From assembly GCF_023091745.1 (NCBI RefSeq), contig NC_068910.1:177189170-177253169 (forward strand): DNA of 64,000 nt, in the 5' to 3' direction. This document shows, piece by piece, positions 45,344 to 58,451 of this stretch. The notes beneath the pieces were generated by a model. That model had not been told where the DNA came from. It did no database searches and was given only the letters and a program-made list of their open reading frames with translations. This DNA comes from Budorcas taxicolor (lineage: Eukaryota > Chordata > Mammalia > Artiodactyla > Bovidae). The translations under genes and the position numbers were made by a program. How positions within the stretch are numbered: the stretch's first letter is position 1; the number at the start of each line of letters is the position of its first letter.

Positions 45344-45922
45344 TTCAGTTCAGTTCCGTTCAGTTGCTCTGTCGTGTCCGACTCTTTGCGACCCCATGAA
45401 TCGCAGCACGCCAGGACTCCCTGTCCATCACCATCTCCCGGAGTTCACTCAGACTCACGTCCATCGAGTCAGTGATGCCATCCAGCCATCTCATCCTCTC
45501 TCGTCCCCTTCTCCTCCTGCCCCCAATGTTCCTCCCAGCATCAGAGTCTTTTCCAATGAGTCAACTTTTCACATGAAGTGGCCAAAGTACTGGAGTTTCA
45601 GCTTTAGCATCATTCTTTCCAAAGAAATCCCAGGGCTGATCTCCTTCAGAATGGATCTCCTTGCAGTCCAAGGGACTCTCAAGAGTCTTCTCCAACACCA
45701 CAGTTCAAAAGCATCAATTCTTCAGCGCTCAGCTTTCTTCCAGTCCAACTCTCACATCCATACATGACCACTGGAAAAACCATAGCCTTGACTAGACAGA
45801 CCTTTGTTGGCAAAGTGATATCTCTGCTTTCCAATATGCTATCTAGGTTGGTCATAACTTTTCTTCCAAGGAGTAAGCGTCTTTTAATTTCATGGCTCCA
45901 GTCACCATCTGCAGTGATTTTG
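45344..45922 (-). mobile_element. BovB 3' part, antisense
   Basis: Ruler about 9083-9667. Well preserved; small deletion near 45650. No clear target duplication. Confidence 0.93.
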
Positions 45923-45987
45923 GTGTTTGCCTATTTGTATTATGGTTCTTCTTTAGATGTTTATTATATAAACATCTTAATTTTTTG

Positions 45988-46140
45988 ATTCTCTTGACAC
46001 TCAAAGCACGGTCCAGAGACCGGAAGTGTTGACATAAGCTGGAGTCTGTCAGAAATTCAGAATCTCAGGACCATCCCAGATGGAATCAGAATCTTTAACA
46101 AGATCCCCAGAGATTTGTATACACAGTAAAGATTGAGAAA
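45988..46140. mobile_element. MER20/MER3-like hAT element
   Basis: 'tcaaagcacggtccagagac', 'cagaaattcagaatctcagg', 'ggaatcagaatctttaacaa' and 'agtaaagattgagaaagac' resemble the non-autonomous Charlie elements MER20/MER3. Divergent; exact family uncertain. Confidence 0.65.
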
Positions 46141-46421
46141 GACTTAGTTAGATGATTCTTCTCTCCCACTTTTCACTCTAAATTTAATAAAATAAAATTA
46201 TCTTCTGTCCAATTAAGACTGTTTCATATTCTTATGCTAATAATTCTTTTATATTTATCAACTTATTTGAAAATGACAAAAAATTAGATATAGCCAGCAG
46301 AATAACAGTGTTTTATTAAAAGTGCTTTGAAACATCAATCAGCTGAATCATGTATTTATCTATTAAGACAAAATTGAGATTTAGCTGGTATATAATTAGT
46401 ATTTTAATTAATATGGCTATA

Positions 46422-46613
46422 AGCATTTCCCTTGTGGCTCAGCTGGTAAAGAATCTGCCAGCAATGCAGAAGACCTGGGCTCAATTCCTAGGTTGGGCAG
46501 ATCCCCTGGAGGAGGGAAAGGCTACCCACTCCAGTATTCTGGCCTGGAGAATTCCATGGACTGTATAGTCCATGGGGTCACAAAGAGTTGGACATGACTG
46601 AGTGACTTTCACT
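46422..46613 (+). mobile_element. Bov-tA SINE
   Basis: 'gcatttcccttgtggctcag' head, B-box-like 'gggctcaattcctaggttgg', BovA body ending 'gagtgactttcactttca'. Confidence 0.9.
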
Positions 46614-47024
46614 TTCATTTGTAGATAAACATATTTCAGGAGATTCTTGATCCTTGTTCTTCAATATGTCTTACTTTTTCAATATAATCATGTTCTGCTA
46701 CCAGAAATAATACTTTTGCAATAATTTTGTACAATTTTGATTTTTTTTAAAAAATGAACTTTAGACTTGAAAAGTGGTTTCCATGGCTAATCCATTTTTA
46801 TATTATGCTTAATTAATGAGTTTTAGGGTCAAATACATTTTCAAATAAAGCATCATTTTAAACAAAAATAACTTTTACTTGAAGAATACTTTCCCTTCCC
46901 TCCTGATAAGTTTATTCTCAATTTAGCAGTGGTGAGGGCAGCAAACATGATATTGAAAGTTAAAGAAAAAGGAGGAATCATAAGAGTATTTTCTCTGTTT
47001 TCTTTTCATGTTCACCACCTACAT
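46614..47024. other. No recognised feature
   Basis: AT-rich sequence; nothing identified. Confidence 0.35.
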
Positions 47025-48098
47025 TAAAAGACAGCCTTCAGAATGAGAGAAAATAATAGCAAATGAAGCAACTGACAAACAACTAATCTCAAAAATATAC
47101 AAGCAACTCCTGCAGCTCAATTCCAGAAAAATAAATGACCCAATCAAAAAAATGGGCCAAAGTACTAAATAGACATTTCTCCAAAGAAGACATACAGATG
47201 GCTAACAAATACATGAAAAGATGCTCAACATCACTCATTATCAGGGAAATGCAAATCAAAACCACAATGAGGTATCATTTCACGCCAGTCAGAATGACTG
47301 TGATCCAAAAGTCTACAAGCAATAAATGCTGGAGAGGGTGTGGAGAAAAGGGAACCCTCTTACACTGACAAACTAGTACAGCCACTATGGAAGACAGTGT
47401 GGAGATTCCTTAAAAAACTGGAAATAGAACTGCCTTATGACCCAGCAATCCCACTGCTGGGCATACACACTGAGGAAACCAGAATTGAAAGAGACACATG
47501 TACCCCAATGTTCATCGCAGCACTGTTTATAATAACCAGGACATGGAAACAACCTAGATGTCCATCAGCAGATGAATGGATAAGAAAGCTGTGGTACATA
47601 TACACAATGGAGTATTACTCAGCCATTAAAAAGAATACATTTGAATCAGTTCTAATGAGGTGGATGAAACTGGAGCCGATTATACAGAGTGAAGTAAGCC
47701 AGAAAGAAAAACACCAATACAGTATACTAACGCATATATATGGTATTTAGAAAGATGGTAACAATAATCCTGCATGTGAGACAGCAAAAGAGACACAGAT
47801 GTATAGAACAGTCTTTTGGACTCTGTGGGAGAGGGAGAGGGAGAGGGTGGGATGATTTGGGAGAATGGCACTGAAACATGTATAATATCATATAAGAAAT
47901 GAATCGCCAGTCTAGGTTTGATGCAGGATACAGGATGCTTGGGGCTGGTGCACTGGGATGACCCAGAGGGATGGTATGGGGAGGAAGGTGGGAGGGGGGT
48001 TCAGGATTGGGAACACATGCACTCCTGTGGTGGATTCATGTTGATGTATGGCAAAACCAATACAATATTGTAAAGTAAAAATAATAATAATAAAAAAT
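47025..48098 (+). mobile_element. L1 (L1-BT-like), 5'-truncated, young
   Basis: About 1.07 kb holding the ORF2 3' end and the whole 3' UTR with G-rich tract and A-rich (ATA)n tail. Closest to consensus of the L1 pieces here. Contains a (GGGAGA)n run at 47828-47848. Target duplication not clear. Confidence 0.93.
47135..47750 (+). pseudogene. L1 ORF2p C-terminus
   Basis: Two open pieces in different frames. 47135-47368 contains NRHFSKEDIQMANKYMKRCS and ends in a frameshift. 47340-47750 (136 codons) contains LVQPLWKTVWRFLKKLEIEL, YDPAIPLLGIH, DTCTPMFIAALF, RTWKQPRCPSADEWI and runs to the natural L1 ORF2p stop. This is the C-terminal region downstream of the reverse transcriptase; no enzyme domain is present. 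Confidence 0.93.
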
Positions 48099-48929
48099 TC
48101 AAGAAAATAAATCTAAATACTATGAAATTTGATGTTCAAAAACTAAATAAGCCTTGTTAATTATGTACAATTACAGCAATATTATCAATTAATTATCACT
48201 CACATTTAAGATGTGTGTTGGTCACAATATTGCTTAGTGAATTTCATCAGTATCAGTATGCCTAGAATCCACATCATTCTTTTTGATATGCAGAATTGAA
48301 AAATATATTTATTGCTATGACTCTGAAATGGTGAGGAACCGTGCATATCAGGTATGCTGGATTCCTTTTGAAATGGCTTCAGCTTCTGTATGAAGGCAGG
48401 AAAACAAAAAAGCTACTTTTATTGTTTTTGCCTTTACATTGTTTATGGTGTGTATTCATGAGCACATAAATCAACTGGAGAGAAAAGCATGGGCCTTAGC
48501 GCTGACTCAGCTTCTCAGCACATGGGAGACACAACTACAAAGGGCTCCCAAGCAAGGGAAGCCCAGTACTTCTGTCTGTCAACCGGGGCTCTTTGAATGA
48601 AATTCCATCCAAAATGCAATTCTTCATGTTCAACAACTAAATGGGATAGCAAGTGTAATTTACATATGACTTTATGATATTTTTAGATTGTATGCTTTGG
48701 TGGAAATTTACATAGTTTTGGATGGATTATTTTTCAAATTGAAATGTGCTGCTAACAATGTGCTCACCTTTGAATGCTATTTTCTGTATTGATAGGAGGA
48801 CATAAAGGTCTCAGGGGAACAACTTTGTGATAAAGAAATTCTTAGGTGTGTCACTACAGTTAAACTGCATGATGTAAATATGACTGTTATGTTTAATTAT
48901 AATCCTGCCATGATGTTTTGAAATTTGCA
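48099..48929. other. Repeat-poor stretch, no gene seen
   Basis: AT-rich sequence; no repeat or coding frame recognised. Confidence 0.4.
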
Positions 48930-49143
48930 AAGTGAAAGTGAAAGTGAAGTCGCTCAGTCGTGTCCGACTCTTTGCGACCCCGTGGACTGTAGCCCACCAG
49001 GCTCCTCCATCCATGGGATTCTCCAGGCGAAAATACTGGGATGGGTTGCCATTTCCTTCTCCAGGGGATCTTCCTGACCCAGGAATCGAACCCAGGCCTC
49101 CTGCATTGTGGGCAGATGCTTCAACCTCTGAGCCACCAGGGAA
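48930..49143 (-). mobile_element. Bov-tA SINE, antisense
   Basis: (GTGAAA)n tail at left, BovA body, tRNA-like head 'aggaatcgaacccaggcctc' and 'ctgagccaccagggaa' at right. Confidence 0.93.
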
Positions 49144-50672
49144 TCAGGAAAGGCTTTATGACTCTGATTGGGTGACTGGTGGATATTGCCCTCAGGGACT
49201 ATGAGCGATAATTGTCTTTAAAGATGAAGATCATGTGTCCTAAAATCATATAGCATTCTTGATATGTGAGGTATGCTAGTTTTTTTTTAACTATACATAT
49301 AAAGCAATTAACTAGTAATGTAAAAGTTTTAAAATGCAGTGTATTGCTTTATGCTAAAAGTAAATGAACTCTACTCTCAATTGAAAACTGAAAAAAACCA
49401 CACACACAATGACTTTCCACAGTGCAGAAATATTAGTGATTTAGTTCAATAAAGTCATTTCTTTCTTGCCACTGAATAGCTAAAAGATGGTTTTGCCTAG
49501 AGCTTCACATTAACTGAGAAATAGATGAGAGAGAGGTGATATGCAAATTTAAAAGGTGACTTTTTTAAAGGATCCTTCTCAGTTTCATTTTTTGGAATTA
49601 ATTATCCAGATGATGAAGGACCAGATGGCCAAAGCCCTGTAGAGTTGGAAAACCTAACATCCTTGTTATTCTGTGCCCTCAAATCTCCAATTTAAAAATC
49701 AAAACACAGGGAGAGAGAATGGATTGGAATGTGCGGCAGCTCCCCAGAGACAGATGTGTAACTGCTGAGTGTCTTCCTGCCATTTTATCTGCCAAAGGAA
49801 AAACCTGACTGTTCCTGCAGTTCCCTGGTCTCCCCCATGAGGATTATATAAACATACACCCCAAAGTGCTGGAAAAACCAAATTCCTACCTTTAGTAAAG
49901 GGAGACAGAGGAGACATTGAATGGCAAAGAGAGAACATAGTTCTTTATTTTCTTTGTAAAGAATACAAGTGCAAAATAGAAATACACAGGGGAAGATCAT
50001 GTGAGTAAATATAAATGAGTTTAGCATTTGTCATGATGTAAACATTTACATTACTTTTGAGTGACAGAAGCAGAAAACATTGCCTCCCACACTAGACAGC
50101 CAGAGCTTTTCCTCTGCAGATTTACACAGGCTCAATAACCCATCATTACTTCATCTCACAGTCTGTTCTGACCTTTACAGCTTTGCTTCTTTTATCTTCT
50201 CTTATTCTCCAGTGTCTGATGCCTTTATTTTACAGTTCTACATTCCATCAAACTGAATTCTTCTTACACATTATTAATTCTTTATCCAATTATCCATATA
50301 GTTGTGAACTTATGTATATTTTCAAAGAACATTTAATGAACTGAGACTTAGTTGATTTAATAATTAAAGCATATATTAAAAGAATATGTGTGTTTCATAG
50401 AGATTTTGTGGATGTCTCTGAAATCCTCTGGTAATACATTTTTCATGAGAATGGAAAGGGTTTTTTTTTTAATATTTAAGAATGAAAAGAGAAAGAAATA
50501 AAGAACAGACATTAGATAAAGAGAAACAACAAAAAAGAGACAAATCCATAAAAATGTATGATATAGATGTACCACCCAGGATACCCTTGGCTATAAAAAA
50601 AAATCTTTAGTGTTTATTCTTTGAATCCTTATTTCTAGTAATTTGGGCTTCCATTTACTGATAGTAATAGGT
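49144..50672. other. 1.5-kb repeat-poor stretch, no gene seen
   Basis: No transposon recognised. Overlapping short frames at 49699-50027 (-) have no recognisable content. Confidence 0.4.
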
Positions 50673-51820
50673 GAAATTGCCAACATCTGCTGGATCATCG
50701 AAAAAGCAAGAGAGTTCCAGAAAAACATCTATTTCTGCTTTTTGATTATGCCAAAGCCTTTGACTGTGTGGATCACAATAAACTGTGGAAAATTCTGAAA
50801 GAGATGGCAATACCAGACCACTTGACCTGCCTCTTGAGAAACCTGTATGCAGGTCAGGAAGCAACACTTAGAACCGGACATGGAACAACAGACTAGTTCC
50901 AAATAGGAAAAGGAGTATGTCAAGGCTGTATATTATCACCCTGCTTGTTTAACTTTTATGCAGAGTACATCATAGAAATGCTGGGCTGGAAGAAGCACAA
51001 GCTGGAATCAAGATTGCTGGAAGAAATATCAATAACCTCAGATATGCAGATGACACCACCCTTATGGCAGAAATTGAGGAAGAACTAAAGAACCTCTTGA
51101 TGAAAGTGAAAGAGTAGAGTGAAAAAGTTGGCTTAAAGCTCAACATTCAGAAAATGAAGATCATGGCATCTGGTCCCATCACTTCATGGGAAATAGATGG
51201 GGAAACAGTGGAAACAGTGTCAGACTTTATTTTTCTGGGCTCCAAAATCACTGCAGATGGTGAGTGCAGCCATGAAATTAAAAGATGCTTGCTCCTTGGA
51301 AGGAACGTTATGACCAACTTAGACAGCATATTAAAAAGGAGAGACATTTCTTTGCCAACAAAGGTCCATCTAGTTAAGGTTATAGTTTTTCCAGTGGTCA
51401 TGTATGGATGTGAGATTTGGACTATAAAGGCTGAGCACCGAAGAACTGATGCTTTTGAACTGTGGTGTTGGAGAAGACTCTTGAGAGTCCCTTGGGCTGC
51501 AAGGAGATCCAACCAATCAATCCTAAAGGAAATCAGTCCTGAATGTTCATTGGAAGGACTGATGATGAAGCTGAAACTCCAATACTATGACCACCTGTTT
51601 TGAAGAACTGACTCATTGAAAAAGACCCTGGTGCTGTGAAAGATTGAAGGCAGGAGGAGAAGGGGATGATAGAGGATCAGATGGTTGGATGGTATCACTA
51701 CCTCAATGGACATGAGTTTGAGTGCACTCCAGAAGTTGGTGATGGACAGGGAAGCCTGGTGTGCTACAATCCATGAGGTTGCATAGAATCAGACATGACT
51801 GAGCAACGAACTGAACTGAA
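50673..51820 (+). mobile_element. BovB 3' third
   Basis: Ruler about 8513-9667: RT palm ('tgactgtgtggatcacaata'), YADD region near 51040-51065 ('atatgcagatgacaccaccc'), C-terminal domain (open 51154-51603) and ACTGA 3' terminus. Lesions: a stop before 51118 ('gaaagagtagag') and a frame change near 50970. Confidence 0.94.
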
Positions 51821-53026
51821 CCAACTCTGAACTAGGCATCTAGTTTTCCTTCTTTTCTTAAATTTGGACGCCCCCAGCACGTTCCTCTATTCCTTAATCA
51901 TTTTGAGAAAAGATTTAAAAGTTGTAGAATGCAAATGTACAGACTCAGAACAAGATCAAGCTGGACCTTCTTTTATCCAGCCAGTGCTTTCAGGATCTCT
52001 TCAGTTCTCTGGGCTTTCTCACTTATTCCCTAATCTTCCCTTACCTTTTATAAGTGAATGGAAATAATTATTCTAGCACAACAGACTGAATTTTAATGCG
52101 ACAGATAAGTTTCAAATCAGCTAAGCTGCCATTCCCTTGTTTACTTTCTTTCAATGTTTTCCCATTTCCTAAAAGTATTGAAAAACATTTACTTCTTTCT
52201 CACCATTCTTTATTCTTTAAATGAAAACAGATCATGACCTAAAGGACTAACTGGGTGAGATTATTCTGAGTACCACTGAAAAAGACAGGAATTTTGGAGA
52301 TGATGATCACTTGACTAGAGCGTGAGAGTGTAGAATAATGAAATGTGAAACAGAGAAGGCAAAACTACTGCACACACATTCATGTGGTTGAATAGGGTAA
52401 CTGCTCAAGGATATTTTGGAAGAGAGAAAGCACTCCCCTCCAACCTCCACTCTATAAAATATCATTATCATTATATGTCCACCATATTGGTAATTTTGAC
52501 TAATGGATTTGTACAATTCTTGCAAGAGAAAGAATTTTGATGATTAAAAATGTTGTCATTTAGTCTGTTCATAACAAAGACTCTCCATTACCATCACTAT
52601 CAGAGTCTTGGGAATAAAATAAGAACATTAGAGCACTTTTTGCCAGTCACCAGTAGCAGACCCAAGAGGCTCTTGTTCCCACAGAGAGACAAGGGCAATT
52701 AGACTTATTGTTCACCACCCTTCAAAAAACTCTCAAGTAATTTCCAGTAACAGACTTAAAACCTATTTTCCCTCCTTAGCCATTCAACAAGATAAATTCA
52801 AAGACTTTCAGAGCAAGAATGTATAAGAAGCCCTAATTGTTAAAATTGGATATTTAGCAAAGCTTTTGCATTTTCCCCAAGTGCTCAGTAGGATTAAATA
52901 TTCATCAGCTGAAATGAACAAATGCCTGCAAACCCAGTGCCCTGTGTGCTTACTTCATGGCTTCTCAAACATTTACACTGCTAACAAACTGCTTATTGTA
53001 AGAATGCTGGGGGATTCAGAGTATCT
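51821..53026. other. 1.2-kb repeat-poor stretch, no gene seen
   Basis: No repeat or convincing coding frame recognised. Confidence 0.4.
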
Positions 53027-53036
53027 AATATTCAGC

Positions 53037-53233
53037 CCTAGCGGCTCAGTGGTAAAAAATCCACCTTCAATACAGGAGACCAGGATTCGATCCATGAGTC
53101 AGGAAGATCCCCCAGAGAAGGAAATAGCAATGCATTCCAGTATTCTTGTCTGGGAAATTTCATGAACAGGGGAGCCTGGTGGGCTACAGTCCATGGGGTT
53201 GCAAAAGAGTTGAAAATGACTGACTGAATAAAC
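53037..53233 (+). mobile_element. Bov-tA SINE
   Basis: Slightly shortened head ('cctagcggctcagtggtaaa'), B-box-like 'aggattcgatccatgagtca', BovA body. Perfect target duplication AATATTCAGC at 53027-53036 and 53234-53243. Confidence 0.95.
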
Positions 53234-53243
53234 AATATTCAGC

Positions 53244-53709
53244 ATCATTAACAAAATTTTTAGAAGCACACATAAAGACTGGGCACACAGTCCTGCAGAC
53301 TGGAATGTGGAAGATCATTAAAAAAACAGAGAGACTAATTTCCTTGGTTCCTTCTGCTATCCTAGATCCAATCTAAGGTGACTGTCTACTTCTAATTTCC
53401 AGTAGAATCAGAGAAAGCAGCAAAGCTCAGACCTGGGATCACTAGAACAAGCATCAGCTGAAAATTATTAGTAAGTAGATATAACATGAAGTAGTATCCA
53501 GAAGACTGAAATTAACAACAAATGAAGTAAATCAACATATATAGATACAAAGTACTAGGATACATTGCTGCCCTGGGAGGTTTTTATTGTTATCATCCAA
53601 AAAACTTCACTATACAATGTCCATTTTTCTCATAACTTAGTTTCAGTTTAAAAATATTTGTGTGTGGAAATACAGGCATTTCCCTCTAACAAATAGCTTC
53701 TTTTCTTTT
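53244..53709. other. No recognised feature
   Basis: AT-rich sequence; nothing identified. Confidence 0.35.
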
Positions 53710-53963
53710 TTAAATTTTTAACATAAATTTATTTATTTTAATTGGAGGTTAATTACTTTACAATATTCTATTGGTTTTGCCATACATCGACATGAATCCG
53801 CCACAGGTATACACGTGTTCCCCATCCTGAACCCCCCTCCCTCCTCCCTCCCCGTACCATCCCTCTGGGTCGTCCCAGTGCACCAGCCCCAAGCATGCAG
53901 TATCATGCATTGCACCTGGACTGGCAAGTCGTTTCATATATGATATTATACATGTTTCAATGC
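53710..53963 (-). mobile_element. L1 (L1-BT-like) 3' end, antisense
   Basis: T-rich start, 'attggttttgccatacatcg', 'catgaatccgccacaggtat', C-rich tract, 'gtgcaccagccccaagcatg'. Reverse complement of the 3' end seen at 47880-48098; truncated just upstream. Confidence 0.92.
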
Positions 53964-54593
53964 CCAAATGGCTTATTTTCTAATAATTAGTTAATAAACC
54001 ATATAAATCAAGGCCAACATTCAGGTCACAAATAAAGTCACATATTCTGTAAATTGAATAGTAGTTTTCCAAAATAATTGCTAAATTTTCATCCAGCATT
54101 GAATATTTATGAATCCTTTAACTGATAGTGGATCTTCTTATCACAACTTCTTAACTCTAAAAATAAATCTCTTTTTTTAAAAAGTCTTTCAAAAATAGAA
54201 AGCATTTTTTAAAAATATGGTATGATTTGTTCCTTTTATGATTTTGAGCAACTGTTATGAACATTCTCTTTGTAATATGCTGATAATTTTTTAGATGGTG
54301 TGGGACATGGGATTGTATAGGCACTGCTCACTGTTTTTGTTCATTTATAGACTCTTTTGAAGTTGAGTGAAACAAAGGCAGCTACAAAATCTCCATAGCA
54401 GAATTCCACGAGAACGTCCAAACAAAATTATCTAACAAAATTATTTAGTAAATTAAAGCCAGAGTTCCTCTTCTGATAGTCTTATCCTCTAAACATGCAT
54501 TTTTTTGTTGTTTGCAGTGATGTGTGCAGATTTCCCCTTTAAAAAAAATTTATTCTAATGCCTATAAAATTATCTGAAAATCAGAAATACATG
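53964..54593. other. No recognised feature
   Basis: AT-rich sequence; nothing identified. Confidence 0.35.
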
Positions 54594-54605
54594 AAAGAGA
54601 TTACT

Positions 54606-54873
54606 ACTGCTGCTGCTGCTAAGTCGCTTCAGTCGTGTCTGACTCTGTGCAACCCCATAGACAGCAGCCCACTAGGCTCCTCTGTCCCTGGGATTCTCCA
54701 GGCAAGAATATTGGAGTGGATTGCCATTTCCTTCTCCAATGCATGCATGCATGCTAAGTCGCTTCAGTCGTGTCCAACTCTGTGAGATCCTATGAACAGC
54801 AGCCTACCAGGCTCCCCCGTCCACAGGATTCTCCAGACAAGAATACTGGAGTGGGTTGCCATTTCCTTCTCCA
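54606..54873 (-). mobile_element. Bov-A2 SINE (dimer), antisense
   Basis: (GCT)n tail, two BovA units joined by a (GCAT)n linker at about 54739-54755. Perfect 12-bp target duplication AAAGAGATTACT at 54594-54605 and 54874-54885. Confidence 0.96.
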
Positions 54874-54989
54874 AAAGAGATTACTGAGTGTTCTTAAATC
54901 CAGTACTGGACTAGACTTTCTATTGACTGAGCCATATAAAAAATTTTAGAGGAAGAGGTTAACTTGTAGACTTGTGTCCTGTAGAAATG

Positions 54990-55165
54990 TGAAATATACA
55001 GTATAATTCCCCCCAGCCGCCAAAGATGGCCACATCCTAATCCCTGAAACCTGTGGATATGTTATCTTACCTAGTAAAAGGGATTTTGCAGATGTAACTA
55101 AATTAGGAGATGGGAAGATAAGCCCAGTTTGTCTAGGTGGGCCCAATGTTCAGGCTAATGTCTTG
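54990..55165 (+). mobile_element. MLT1-like LTR fragment
   Basis: 'gatggccacatcctaatccc', 'ggattttgcagatgtaacta' and 'tgtctaggtgggcccaatgt' match the 5' half of the MLT1-type LTR whose reverse complement is at 3690-4145. Confidence 0.6.
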
Positions 55166-55727
55166 ATCTTTCAGAAGTTTTGCATAATGTTGTATTGAAT
55201 AAAATATAGACAAATAAAATACTGATGTGTATATTTAACATTTCAATACATATTTGAAGTCTTTCTTGAGTACAGTTCAGATGCTATGAATTTTAACTTT
55301 CAATGAACATTTTATATTTATGTTTTACATTTATATCCAGAACTTCACAGGGTTTGGGAGCAGAATTGTGCTTTGTGGGGAGTTGTAGCCAGAGAAGTAG
55401 TGGTTATACAGTTTTCTTGCCAATGAATAGATAGATGTCTTATGGTTCACTTGACATTAGCATAGTATATCTATCTGCATTCTTGAAGGAAATCCAATCA
55501 TAAGTGACTTTCTGAATTTGACTCTATCTTTTCCTGTAGTCTCCTAAGTCAAGGATATATTTACACAGATCTCACCAATTTCAGCTGTAGAATTTAAAAA
55601 AGAAATGAAGTAAAAATTCCCAAAGTCATTTTCAGATCTAAGTCTCCATACATCATTTTTATTTGGTCCAGGCAACAAGAAAGTAGTCAGCAAGTTTAAT
55701 GTTTGCTTTCACTACTTAGGTCATTTA
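55166..55727. other. No recognised feature
   Basis: AT-rich sequence; nothing identified. Confidence 0.35.
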
Positions 55728-55850
55728 ATAAATACTTATTGAGTTCCTGCTGTGTGCCTGACACTGTTCTAGGCACAAAGGTTATGGCAATAACCAACAG
55801 GCTTTACTGGTATAGAGCTTAATTGCTAGTGGAGTAAAATAAATACATAA
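55728..55850 (-). repeat. L2 3' end, antisense
   Basis: 'aataaatacttattgagttc', 'gtgcctgacactgttctagg' and 'tatagagcttaattgctagt' are the L2 terminus in reverse. Confidence 0.75.
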
Positions 55851-56702
55851 ATCAAAATATAACTATAATGTCAAGTTGCATAATCATTACTAAAAATATT
55901 TAGCAGGATAAGGAGGAAATAAGAATCTACTCCAATATCTCAAACGTTTCTTCTTTTAGAATTATTTATATAGTATTTCAAATTTTATACTTGTTATATC
56001 CTGAACTTTTTATTATTATTTACAACTATGCCAGTTCTTTGGCTTCTTACATCTATTTTTAAATGGAGTTTCCACTTGAATTACTCTCAATTATTAACTA
56101 GTTCAACACCTTCAGAGGATATTAAGTATATAATATACTAAGTATATTAAGTCAATGCTAAGAGACTTCAGTTAAAAAACGCCACCATTTTTAGTGCTCT
56201 TAACATAGATGAAGAGACAAACACTAATGGTATAGTAAATAAAACCTGAAGTATGAATTTAGTAATGCAAACGTTATGTTTCTGTGTTAGTATTTCCAAT
56301 GGATCTTGTTCTATGAGGCGGAAATTTGTTAGCCCACAGTAATTCTTCCTTCTCTGAGAACAGTTCCAGGCAAGAAGGACTGGACAACTAATAGCTCTGC
56401 CTTGCTACATCACCCTACATTCAGCTTACTTTATCTGAAAGGTCCAGCAGTGGACCCCTGATGTGAACTGAACCAATCATATTCTTTTTTCTTTCTCAGG
56501 ACTATGATATTCATAATAAAGGGACCCAGAAGAAGAACAGTTTTAGAACTGAGTCATTTTAAATGACAATTGTTCAGATATGGTCTGTAAGGTAATGTAT
56601 TTCCTGATTCTTCATTATCCATTTCTTTTGTGCTTCATGAGATAGCCTAATATTATTCAAAAAACTTCACTTTCTAATTTAAACTAGTGAGAATCCTTTA
56701 TA
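55851..56702. other. No recognised gene
   Basis: AT-rich sequence with a small TATAATATA-type near-palindrome at about 56123-56150; nothing else identified. Confidence 0.35.
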
Positions 56703-56995
56703 TTGCTTGATTTTGCCACAGATAACATCATATTAAATGTTGAAAGACTGAAAGCTTTCTTCCTTAAATCAGGAATAAGTCAAGAATGCTCACTTTTGCC
56801 ACTACTATTCAACATCATCTTTGAAGTCCTAGATAGAGCAATTTGGCAAGAAAAAGAAATAAAATGTACCCATATTGAAATGGAAGAAGTAAAATCATCT
56901 CTATTCACAGATGTCTTGTTTTTATATGTAGGATATCACAAAGAATCAACCATAAAAGACATTATTAGAGCTAATAAAGAAATCCAACCGAGGGG
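56703..56995 (+). pseudogene. L1 ORF2 reverse transcriptase fragment, old
   Basis: Open frame with LLPLLFNIIFEVLDRAI, QEKEIKCTHIEMEEVKSSLF and FTDVLFLYV. These match the L1 RT palm; the catalytic FADD box reads FTDV, so the second aspartate is lost. Isolated piece with no other L1 part next to it. Confidence 0.88.
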
Positions 56996-57029
56996 TAGGG
57001 CACAAGATAAACTTACCAACCTCAGCTGT

Positions 57030-57318
57030 GCTTCTTATACACTTCTAGCCATGTGCCGTCCAGTAGGGTAGCCACTTGTGGTTACTAAGCGCTTGAAGTG
57101 TGGCTAATTTAAATTATGTGCTGTTTCTGTAAAATATACCCAATACTTTTTATATTGATTCTGAGCTGAAATGCTAATATGTTGTATATGTTGGGTTATA
57201 CAAAATATGTTATAAAATTAATTTTATCTGTTTTTTACCTTTTTAATGTGGCTACTATAAAACTTAAAATTACTTATAAGGTCCAGGCTCACATTATCTT
57301 TCTGTTAAACAGCACTGC
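57030..57318 (-). mobile_element. Non-autonomous hAT (MER-type) element
   Basis: Ends 'ccgtccagtagggtagccac' and 'ctgttaaacagcactgcc' are near-inverted relatives of the CAGYGCTGTCCAATA terminus of Charlie-type elements; internal 'gtggctaatttaaattatgt' and 'ttaatgtggctactataaaa' fit. Family name not certain, orientation tentative. Confidence 0.6.
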
Positions 57319-57959
57319 CTCAATACTCTGTGGAAGGATATAATCCCATTAAAAAGAAAATTGGACAACTCTCACTGAGTCCTAAAACTTCCTCAGTGTG
57401 GCTTTTAAATGATTACGAATGTAACATGCTGGAAAATGTAGCCAAGCTGAATATGCATACTGAATTCAGAATTCTCTACTCAGCCTCCTCTCATTCTGGA
57501 ACTGTCAATGCAGGGACAACTGTCCTTCCTGCCTTAGCCCTTCTTTCCCTAAGGGTGCTTTTAGCATTTTAATCCTTGGGCTAAAGTCTTTTTGCTACTA
57601 CTAATAAAAATGACATAACTGCATGAGTAATTTATGTAATTATCATGAACTCTTTGAGAACTTTTCCAAGATACAAGGAATAAGTTTATCTCGTTTTATA
57701 ATATGTTTAGGTCAAAAAGGAAAATCACAAGGTCTCTGAAAAATCAGGGACCAGCTATCTTAGAATACACATTATAACCTATCTCATTTTTACATAGATT
57801 CCCAAATACAGTGCCACCAACAAACTGACATCCCCTCCATGTAGGTAGATTAAAATACTTAAGAAACTTTTAAATTTAGGTGTTCAGTTAGGAATTGCAC
57901 TGACTCCATTCCAAAAATAATTCCCCTTTCACTCTATGTAAGAAGCTAGCTTTCTTTTC
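57319..57959. other. No recognised feature
   Basis: An 80-codon frame (57330-57572) shows no recognisable domain; nothing else identified. Confidence 0.35.
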
Positions 57960-58162
57960 ATCATGGTATCTATCACCATCTGGCATTATAACCTGTATTT
58001 GTATACTTCCTTTTTGTTAAACTCACACTGTAGAATACAAGATATTGAAGGGCAGGGACTTTGCTTTACTCATCGCTGTGTTCATTGCTGTATTCCTCCA
58101 TCAGTAATAGTATCTGATGCATACTTATTTCTCAGTAAACATTATTCATTGAGAGAATGAAT
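57960..58162 (+). repeat. L2 3' end
   Basis: 'gaagggcagggactttgctt', 'ttcattgctgtattcctcca' and 'cagtaaacattattcattga' match the L2 3' terminus. Confidence 0.75.
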
Positions 58163-58451
58163 AGTACTTTTATGGAAACCATTATGATTCTTTCCTCCAA
58201 ATTCACTACTCTAATGTGGTGGTTGCTGAGTCTTAAGTTGTAGAACCCAATGTATTTATAAGAAAAGTTGCCATTCAGAGACAAAATTAAAAGTCTGTAT
58301 TCTACTGATTGTCCGTGTTCTCTCTCTGATGGAATGAAAATGATTCTCAGTAAAACAACAACAACAAATTGTCTCTGGGCGTTGGACACACACACAAAAA
58401 GAGTACAGTAGCAAGAAAAATGAAACTCTATTGAATTAGCTAAGAAATTTT